Below are positions 57,986 to 64,000 of a stretch of 64,000 nt of DNA, one piece after another (position 1 is the stretch's first letter; the number at the start of each line of letters is the position of its first letter). The DNA is taken from positions 248,001 through 312,000 of the forward strand of contig NZ_FZOG01000004.1 in assembly GCF_900188155.1 (NCBI RefSeq). Reading direction: 5' to 3'. The position numbers and the translations under genes were made by a program. The notes below the pieces were generated by a model that saw only the letters and a list, made by a program, of their open reading frames with translations, had not been told where the DNA came from and did not search any database. This DNA is from Pseudomonas segetis. GTDB taxonomy: Bacteria > Pseudomonadota > Gammaproteobacteria > Pseudomonadales > Pseudomonadaceae.

Positions 57986-60334
57986 TCAGGCCTGCGACTC
58001 ATCGAGCAATGGCAATTTCAAGCTAAACACGCTGCCCTCTCCCACCACGCTTTGACACTCGATAGTGCCGCCGTGGCGCTCGACCACGGCCTTGACCATC
58101 GCCAAACCCAGGCCAATACCGCCAACTGATGTGTCCAGGGAAAAGCGCTGGTAATTCCTGAACAGCTGGGCAATGTTTTCAGCACTGATGCCTTCTCCCT
58201 GATCCGCAATCACGCACACTGCCATGCCTTGCTCTATCGATAGCGTCACGCTGACACAAGTGTTGGCAGGACTGTACTTGATCGCATTCTCAAGCAAATT
58301 AAACAGGGCGCGACACAGCAAGCCCGGGTCAGCCGACACCACGGCCTCCTCATCTGGCCAGCACGTCTTGAGCCTGATCATCTTGTTGCGCGCCAGCGTC
58401 CACACCTCATCAACCGCGTCCTGGACAATGCTGTCAAACAGCACCGCTTCAAATCTGTACTCGGACGATTCAGCCTTGGTCAGTTGCAAGAAATCGTCGG
58501 TCAGGCGCAGTGCCCGGCGCACCTGTTTATCGATACTTGCAAACACCTGGTCGTGCCCATCATTTTCAGCCTGATGCATGGAAAGCAGCGACAGGATTGC
58601 CGAATGCGGCGCGCGCAGGTCATGCGAAAGAAAGCGCAGCATGCTCGCGCGTTGTTCTTCAGCCTCACGCTCGCTGGTCAAGTCAACCAGGCTGATTAGC
58701 CAGCCGGCCGTTGTTCCATGCTCTGCAGTCATCATCGAGGCGACCTCGGTGCGCAGGCTCAAGCCATGTGAAGTGCGAAACTCAACCTCACCGAGACGCT
58801 TGAACTGCTCCGGATCGTTCGTATCCAAAATGCTGACATCCGGATGCCCCAGGTGCTGTAGATAGCTAGCTAGGCTACGACGTACGCTATGGTCCTTGAC
58901 CAACGCCCGTGCACGTCGGTTGGCGAACAGGATGTCTCCATCCCTACGGCACATCAAACTGGCAACCGGCAGATGCTCCAAACCATCGGTCATAAATCTT
59001 CTGGTGTTGCGCACCTGATCAACCGCGCGCTCCAGAGCGACAATACGCTGCTGGATAATATCCCCGGTCATGTGCCCCTTCTTGAAAGCACGCTCGGGCA
59101 ATACTTGCGGCTCCTGATCAAGGCGCGCCAGCTCCCAGCCAAAATAGCCCAGTGCCGCGCTCAAACGTCGCCAGTTCCACAGCAAATAAGCCAGTAAAAC
59201 CCCGAGAAGACTGGCCGAAGGCGGCCACCACCAACCTGCCTGCAACAACATCAGGCAAGCCAGCAACGTCAGCATGACCACACTCATACTCAGCAGCAAC
59301 GCGTAACGCAGGCCAGATATCAACATAATGGCCAGCAATAGCATGACCGGCGCAACAGCCAGGAGCATGGCGCGCCACCCTGAAAGCTCGACAACGCTGC
59401 GCCCCTGCAACAGGCCGTTGAGGATATTGGCCTGAATTTCAATACCAGGCGTGACCCCGGCGCTAGCCGAGATGGGCGTGACATAGCGATCGCCCAGGCC
59501 CGGCGCGGTGGCACCTATCAGGATAATACGATTGCGCAGCAGCGAATCGGGCACCTCGCCGCGCAGGAGACTCGAGTAGGACACACTGGCAAATGTGTCG
59601 GCACGTCCCAGGTAAGGAATACGAATCACATGGTCATCAACCCAGCCTTGTGCGTTGGCCGCCAACGCCTGCCCCGGGAGCTGGCCTGCCCCGGCAGGAT
59701 CAACCAATGAGTAACCAACCCAAGCCATCTGCAGCCGTGGCTTATTAACCATGCCTTCGCGCAAATGGACACTACGCACCACGCCATCACTGTCGGCTTG
59801 CACATTGATATGGCCAATTCCCCATGCACATTGGCGCAGGGGTTCCACGGGCAGAAACTCACTCGTGGCGCCGCCCTCCAGGGCGATTTGCTTGCGTATG
59901 GATGGCAATACCACCACGCCTGACTTGCATAATGCATCGGCAAAACGACGATCTACTGCGGGGCTAAGCCCAGGTTCAGTGAAAACCACATCAAACAAAA
60001 TGGCTGCGGGCTTGGCATCGCTCAAACGATCAAGCAGGGCCGCGTGAACCTCTCGCGACCAGGGCCAGCGGCCAATCTCGGACAGGCTGCGATTGTCGAT
60101 TTTAACAATAAGAATTCTCGGGTCGTTGCCCAGCCGGGTCAGCGAGAGCAAGCGATCGTAGATCAGTGAGTCAAACCCAAGGGCATTGGTCAGCGAGAGC
60201 ACGGCAGTCAGCGGGATCAAAATCAAGGTCACAATGATCCACTCGCGAACAATACGATTGAACAACTGGCGAGACATCGAAAAAGAATTTCGCCGCTCAA
60301 CCTTTGTGCCAGGCTCGCTTTTATTGTCTGTCAC
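57986..60334 (-). CDS. CHASE2-domain sensor histidine kinase
   Basis: The 782-residue inner-membrane kinase has one N-terminal membrane segment (31-50), a large periplasmic CHASE2 domain (about 55-320), three membrane segments (about 322-388), a PAS-like region (about 445-555), HisKA with His571 (FLSHDLRAPHSAILS), and HATPase_c (Asn683 in NLLENAIKYSPA, DQGEGIS, GGIGLGLAM). The catalytic motifs are intact. It follows the FecR gene by eight bases. Its probable partner is the response regulator at 63013. The start is GTG 60334; an ATG at residue 20 is a reasonable alternative. Confidence 0.9.
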   Translation of the reverse strand: MTDNKSEPGTKVERRNSFSMSRQLFNRIVREWIIVTLILIPLTAVLSLTNALGFDSLIYDRLLSLTRLGNDPRILIVKIDNRSLSEIGRWPWSREVHAALLDRLSDAKPAAILFDVVFTEPGLSPAVDRRFADALCKSGVVVLPSIRKQIALEGGATSEFLPVEPLRQCAWGIGHINVQADSDGVVRSVHLREGMVNKPRLQMAWVGYSLVDPAGAGQLPGQALAANAQGWVDDHVIRIPYLGRADTFASVSYSSLLRGEVPDSLLRNRIILIGATAPGLGDRYVTPISASAGVTPGIEIQANILNGLLQGRSVVELSGWRAMLLAVAPVMLLLAIMLISGLRYALLLSMSVVMLTLLACLMLLQAGWWWPPSASLLGVLLAYLLWNWRRLSAALGYFGWELARLDQEPQVLPERAFKKGHMTGDIIQQRIVALERAVDQVRNTRRFMTDGLEHLPVASLMCRRDGDILFANRRARALVKDHSVRRSLASYLQHLGHPDVSILDTNDPEQFKRLGEVEFRTSHGLSLRTEVASMMTAEHGTTAGWLISLVDLTSEREAEEQRASMLRFLSHDLRAPHSAILSLLSMHQAENDGHDQVFASIDKQVRRALRLTDDFLQLTKAESSEYRFEAVLFDSIVQDAVDEVWTLARNKMIRLKTCWPDEEAVVSADPGLLCRALFNLLENAIKYSPANTCVSVTLSIEQGMAVCVIADQGEGISAENIAQLFRNYQRFSLDTSVGGIGLGLAMVKAVVERHGGTIECQSVVGEGSVFSLKLPLLDESQA

Positions 60335-60342
60335 TCGAGTTC

Positions 60343-61278
60343 TCAGTACTTACTTGCAACAGGCAGGAAGTGCATCACGTGATAGATTGAAGCCATTCCT
60401 TCAAGGCCCAACTCATCAAATGCAGTTATGCGCATGTAGTACAAAGGGGAATCGAGTCCGGTGAAACTGATCTGGGTTGAACTTGAGAACTGTTCGCGCC
60501 TGATCCGCAAAAATGTTGGATCACTGGCAACCTGCACCCGATAGCGTTTGGCTCCAGCGAGCGGCTTGATCAATACAGTCCATTCGCCCTGCGCCCCTGC
60601 ACTACCCTGCTGGCCAAGCAACTCAGGCCCAGGTAATAAGTCGACCGCTTTCAAGGTGCCAACAGGGGCTACACGCATGCCTTGCCTGGCGTTGATCAAA
60701 CTCGGCTCATCAAGCCCATCGCCACGCTCAGCGGCAAGGCGACCAGTGAGTACTTCAGTCAAGACGGCATCCTCACCCTCAACTTGCCGTGCACGAAAAT
60801 GCGTACCGCGCACACCCAGAACCCCGACAGGCGTAAGTATTTGAAAGTGTTCTACCTGAGGATCACGCTTGTGCACGTAGGACTCTACCTGCCCTTGCAG
60901 CAGCTTGACCTGCATGACTTTCTTGTCAGACAAGAGCACAACACGGCTTTGTGAAGGCAACACAATACGAGAGTCATCACCGAGCCTCAGTGCAATAAAT
61001 GCATTGCTACCGGTGCGAATGCCCTGCTCCCGCTCGACCGCCATACCTTCAACCAGAGGGGTCTCCCTACCACGCTTGTCGACCAGCCAAGCCTCACCTT
61101 CAAGAGATTCGACTACCGCAGGCAAAGGCTCCGGGATATCGGCCAAGGCAAGGTTTGCAGCAAGCCCATCCGTCCCAGGACGCAACTGATCAGCGTATAA
61201 CCCGGTGCTGCCAAACAGGCAAATGACTGCCATGCCCAGCACCAGGGCAGCAATGGCATTGCATGGCATGCGCTTCAT
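60343..61278 (-). CDS. FecR-domain exported protein
   Basis: The 311-residue protein has an N-terminal signal or anchor segment (about 8-30), a FecR domain (about residues 60-190, with LEGEAWLVDKRGRETPL, VLLSDKKVMQVKLLQGQVESY, TPVGVLGVRGTHF), and a C-terminal Fn3-like part of about 100 residues. It is not a classic FecR anti-sigma protein: there is no FecI sigma factor and the domain order differs. Instead it is fused by operon to a CHASE2 kinase, suggesting it senses or presents a periplasmic signal. ATG 61278 is chosen by the signal segment. Confidence 0.86.
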   Translation of the reverse strand: MKRMPCNAIAALVLGMAVICLFGSTGLYADQLRPGTDGLAANLALADIPEPLPAVVESLEGEAWLVDKRGRETPLVEGMAVEREQGIRTGSNAFIALRLGDDSRIVLPSQSRVVLLSDKKVMQVKLLQGQVESYVHKRDPQVEHFQILTPVGVLGVRGTHFRARQVEGEDAVLTEVLTGRLAAERGDGLDEPSLINARQGMRVAPVGTLKAVDLLPGPELLGQQGSAGAQGEWTVLIKPLAGAKRYRVQVASDPTFLRIRREQFSSSTQISFTGLDSPLYYMRITAFDELGLEGMASIYHVMHFLPVASKY

Positions 61279-61415
61279 GAATAGACCGGCACACGCGATA
61301 AAAATGCACGAACTGTTGAATGAGCCACTTGATACCTCCCTGTGATCGATAGCCAGCCTGCGCAATTCAAGCAGAAAACCGGGCCGGCCGCTGCCTGACA
61401 GCTAAAAGCCTCTAA

Positions 61416-61452
61416 ACAAAAACAAGGATACCCATCTCTGGATACCCTTGTT
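61416..61452 (-). terminator. intrinsic terminator after aqpZ
   Basis: Bases 61421-61452 fold into a 14-bp stem with a 4-base loop. Two A-C mismatches on the plus strand become G-U pairs in the leftward transcript, so the RNA stem is continuous. A U-rich run (TTTTTGTTT) follows on the minus strand. It separates aqpZ from the FecR gene. Confidence 0.8.
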
Positions 61453-61470
61453 GGGTAAAACGCCTAAAAG

Positions 61471-62172
61471 TCAGCCGTCCTGCTTTGACCCAATCATGCG
61501 ATAGATGCCTGCCCCCAATACAGCCCCGAGCAAAGGAGCAAGCCAGAACAACCAAAGCTGGGCAATAGCCCAGTCACCTGCAAAGAGGGCAACAGCCGTG
61601 CTGCGTGCAGGGTTAACCGAAGTGTTGGTCACTGGAATACTGATCATATGGATTAACGCCAACGCCAAGCCGATCGCAATAGGCGCAAACCCCTTTGGCG
61701 CCCGTGTCGATGTTGCACCCAGAATGACCACTATAAACATCATGGTCATCACCACCTCCGTCAGGAAGGCTCCAGCCATCGAATAACCTGCGGGGGAATG
61801 TTCAGCATAGCCGTTGGCTGCAAAACCGGAGGCGGCCAGATCAAACCCGGGCTTGGCATCGGCAATAAAATACAAAACAGTGGCTGCGGCAATGCCGCCA
61901 ATCAGTTGCGCAATAACGTAGGGCAGCAACTGCCTGCCCGGGAAACGACCTCCTACCCATAACCCGAGGGTTACAGCGGGGTTTAGATGGCAACCCGAGA
62001 TATGCCCAATTGCAAACGCCATGGTCAACACACTCAGGCCAAACGCCAGTGCCACACCCAGATAGCCTATATCCGAACCCGCCAATACCGCACTGCCGCA
62101 GCCGGCCAAAACCAGCCAGAAGGTACCAAATACCTCTGCCGTACATTGCTTAAAAGCCGTGTTACCACTCAT
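61471..62172 (-). CDS. aqpZ: aquaporin Z
   Basis: The 233-residue six-helix channel passes water. Both NPA loops are present (HLNPAVTLG and [13 protein letters not shown]), with the narrow-filter TSVNPARS typical of AqpZ rather than GlpF. It starts at ATG 62172. A perfect 11+11 bp dyad lies 29 bases upstream and a terminator downstream, so it is a single-gene unit. Confidence 0.96.
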   Translation of the reverse strand: MSGNTAFKQCTAEVFGTFWLVLAGCGSAVLAGSDIGYLGVALAFGLSVLTMAFAIGHISGCHLNPAVTLGLWVGGRFPGRQLLPYVIAQLIGGIAAATVLYFIADAKPGFDLAASGFAANGYAEHSPAGYSMAGAFLTEVVMTMMFIVVILGATSTRAPKGFAPIAIGLALALIHMISIPVTNTSVNPARSTAVALFAGDWAIAQLWLFWLAPLLGAVLGAGIYRMIGSKQDG

Positions 62173-62201
62173 GCCTGCTTCCTTACGAACATGTCCCAAA
62201 G

Positions 62202-62226
62202 TTATGCGAACGAGCCGTTCGCATAA
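62202..62226. promoter_or_regulatory. perfect 11-bp inverted repeat upstream of aqpZ
   Basis: TTATGCGAACG (62202-62212) and CGTTCGCATAA (62216-62226) are perfectly complementary, with only AGC between. The element is 29 bases before the aqpZ ATG, where the promoter or 5' leader lies. It fits an operator for a dimeric repressor, or a leader hairpin. No U run follows, so it is not a terminator. Confidence 0.7.
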
Positions 62227-63012
62227 GCAATATCAATGGGAGATTAGTTAACTCAAAATAATCGATGGGAAGCACGTCCTTGTGCTATTTACCAAGCGCG
62301 GTAGTGATAGCTCACTCTTGCCGGTCAACATGCAACCGCCACGCGCTCTACATCTTCCCTGAGGCATCCATGCCCTGTAGCAATCCATGCTACAGCTCAC
62401 GACCATCCGAGCACGCTCGGCAGCCAACGAGAATGTTGCTCCTGGTTGGGTCCGTCCAACCTCGACCCGCTCCTGCTGGAACCTGTACACAGGTCACAAG
62501 GTTCCTTATACCAATGAAAGCCACGTACCTAGATCACAATCAGCCAATCCTATCCGTGGTCAGCTAGATGCACAGGTCGTTGCTTAGCAACCCCTTTAAA
62601 CGGTGGCTAAACTGGCCTTCATTCGCGGCTTCCATGCCGCTTGCTTCGATTCATTGCGCAATCCTTGAGCAATAGATCGAACCTCTTCACTGCCTGAGTG
62701 ATCAGAACAGTTAATTACAAATACTCAGCACAACCCAAAACCTGAAAGGATGGATGGAAAGACCAGCATCCATAGCAGCATGGTTAATTGCGCGCCTACA
62801 GCAACGCAGGCTACATCAGGCAATTCTTGCTACCTTGCCTTGGATCATCAAAAGTGCTTGTATGCGATTTTTATGTGGCGTAAATCTAGCAAGCAGTGAT
62901 GCTGCTTTTTGGCAAATCTCATATTTGTTCAGATTTCGCCTCACCCCCGCATCCGAGCAACAACCTTACTCATTAAACCCGCTCGTTAAGTTGATACGGA
63001 TCATCCCAAGCT
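62227..63012. other. long non-coding gap between aqpZ and the response regulator
   Basis: About 790 bases contain only short open frames without codon bias, ribosome sites or family resemblance. Base composition is AT-richer than the surrounding genes, especially 62860-63000. P. aeruginosa has the small gene mucE between these neighbours; I see nothing like it. The stretch may be a decayed gene or an extended regulatory region. Confidence 0.5.
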
Positions 63013-63726
63013 ATGCGTGTAGCAATACTGGACGACGAACAAACCGAGGTAGACCGCATCACTCAGACTCTGCAGAACATTGCAAAGCGCAGTGAGGTGC
63101 CTTGGAGTTTGCACGGTTTTAGCCGCGGCGAAGAGTTGCTCAGACAATTGAAGCGCGAAACATTCGACCTGCTGATTCTTGACTGGCAGCTGCCGGACGT
63201 AAGTGGACTGACAGTCTTGCGCTGGAGCCGCAAACATCTTGAGAAGCAGCCTCCGGTCATCATGTTGACCAGCCGCAATGGTGAGCAGGATGTTGTGCTG
63301 GCATTAAACGAAGGCGCCGATGACTACATCAACAAACCCTTCCGTAGCCAGGAATTGCAAGCGCGGGTTCTGGCCGTGTTGCGCCGCCAAGGCAACGTCG
63401 TACAAAACAAAAGCCCTTCGCTCAAGGTCTACGACCTGCTGTTTGATGACACCGAGCAGCAGGTCAAGCGTAACGACATGCCCGTCAACCTGACCGAGCG
63501 AGAGTACAGCTTGGCGAAATGCTTGATCAGTAATATCGACCGGCCACTTTCACGCGAATACCTCTATGAGCGTTTCTGGCCCCGCGAGGAAGTCCACTCG
63601 TCACGTCCGCTTGATACACACATTTACCGCCTGCGCAGCAAACTCGGACTCACCCCGGAAAACGGCTGGAAACTGGCAACCATCTACGGTTACGGCTATC
63701 GCCTGGAGCGAATTGCCAGCGATTAA
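63013..63726 (+). CDS. OmpR/PhoB-family response regulator
   Basis: The 237-residue protein has a receiver domain (1 to about 120) with acidic pocket DDEQ, phospho-acceptor Asp57 (LILDWQLPD), Thr86 and Lys108, and a winged-helix DNA-binding domain (about 135-235, VNLTEREYSLAKCL and DTHIYRLRSKLG). All switch residues are intact. The likely partner kinase is the CHASE2 kinase at 57986, separated by FecR and aqpZ and on the other strand; this is inference from proximity. Confidence 0.93.
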   Translation: MRVAILDDEQTEVDRITQTLQNIAKRSEVPWSLHGFSRGEELLRQLKRETFDLLILDWQLPDVSGLTVLRWSRKHLEKQPPVIMLTSRNGEQDVVLALNEGADDYINKPFRSQELQARVLAVLRRQGNVVQNKSPSLKVYDLLFDDTEQQVKRNDMPVNLTEREYSLAKCLISNIDRPLSREYLYERFWPREEVHSSRPLDTHIYRLRSKLGLTPENGWKLATIYGYGYRLERIASD

Positions 63727-63841
63727 TTCTGCCTGGATCAATACACTGAAACAGTTATGGCTGGCAGCTTCGCCTGGGTCTTGCTAAAGTCTCGGCCCGC
63801 TCGCCTCTGACGACAGAGTGCACGCCCCCATTTGGCAGTTA

Positions 63842-63899
63842 CGACTCACCATAAATGAGTCGCGACCGCCCCCTAAAGCCGGCCACAAGCCGGCTTTTT
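63842..63899 (+). ncRNA. candidate small RNA 3' region with two hairpins and a terminator
   Basis: CGACTCA (63842-63848) pairs with TGAGTCG (63856-63862). An intrinsic terminator follows: AAAGCCGGC (63875-63883), loop CACAA, GCCGGCTTT (63889-63897), with five T (63895-63899). It could simply terminate the response-regulator transcript 115 bases earlier. A separate small RNA starting near 63800 is possible: TAAAGT at about 63785 could be a -10. The terminator is firm; the small RNA is speculative. Confidence 0.4.
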
Positions 63900-64000
63900 A
63901 ATGCCTGAAGCTAGGCAGATGGGGCCTCATTCGCCCATTAGTCAACCGTCCCCGCTCTCCTGCTCGGAACTAGGGTGCTTGAGCTACTCACAAAATCGAC

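Noticed and set aside
62265..62567. Short open frames in the aqpZ-regulator gap as genes
   Set aside because: They lack ribosome sites, codon bias and any recognisable family; overlapping frames on both strands are equally open.

Overview
The window is a stretch of core chromosome from a gammaproteobacterium of the genus Pseudomonas or a very close relative. I infer this from gene content and order, compared from memory with P. aeruginosa PAO1 (roughly PA3965 to PA4034). The order is Lrp regulator, DUF2788, rluE, amn, acyl-CoA dehydrogenase, TetR, LadS, thiD-thiE-hemL, miaB-phoH-ybeY-ybeX-lnt, leuS-lptE-holA, lipA-lipB-ybeD-dacA-rlpA-mltB-rodA-mrdA-rlmH-rsfS-nadD-proA, mpg, lrgAB, ubiX-mpl, exaC, ppa, aqpZ. 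Coding density is high. By eye G+C is in the high fifties percent and falls in the few long gaps. I found no insertion sequence, prophage, CRISPR array, rRNA or tRNA gene.

Layout. 1-4.7 kb: a partial membrane-protein tail, an Lrp regulator behind a nested palindrome, DUF2788, and rluE converging on it; then ahr, and amn converging on ahr across a bidirectional terminator. 4.8-9.2 kb: an AidB-like acyl-CoA dehydrogenase co-translated with a TetR regulator that has a twin operator, and a LadS-type kinase without a receiver domain. 9.5-13.7 kb: thiamine and haem genes (thiD, thiE, hemL), a membrane protein and a Sel1 protein. 13.8-19.7 kb: DUF1820 and the miaB-ybeZ-ybeY-ybeX-lnt cluster. 19.7-27.4 kb: YdcF and YbeL-like proteins, leuS-lptE-holA, arfA with its built-in terminator, and a lytic transglycosylase lipoprotein. 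27.5-38.8 kb: one long leftward block for lipoate synthesis (lipA, lipB, ybeD), cell elongation and peptidoglycan (dacA, rlpA, mltB, rodA, mrdA), ribosome factors (rlmH, rsfS), nadD and proA.

39-52 kb is a mosaic. It holds a hydrolase with a PilZ-like tail overlapping a methyltransferase end to end, mpg, a DedA-PAP2 fusion, lrgA-lrgB-LON, a MaoC hydratase, a lipoprotein with MORN repeats and a caspase-like C13 domain, small conserved proteins, ubiX and mpl. 52-64 kb: exaC without an adjacent regulator, a GNAT, a two-domain protein whose phosphatase-like and kinase-like halves have both lost catalytic motifs, mtfA, ppa, a FecR/CHASE2-kinase pair, aqpZ behind a perfect 11+11 bp dyad, a long non-coding gap and an OmpR-type response regulator.

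The strongest candidates for undescribed biology are the double pseudoenzyme (54710-56308), the MORN/C13 lipoprotein (45814-47550), the FecR-CHASE2 sensor with a detached response regulator (57986-63726), the receiver-less LadS (7200-9185), and several strong unassigned palindromes. Identities rest on sequence motifs and remembered synteny; no database search was run.
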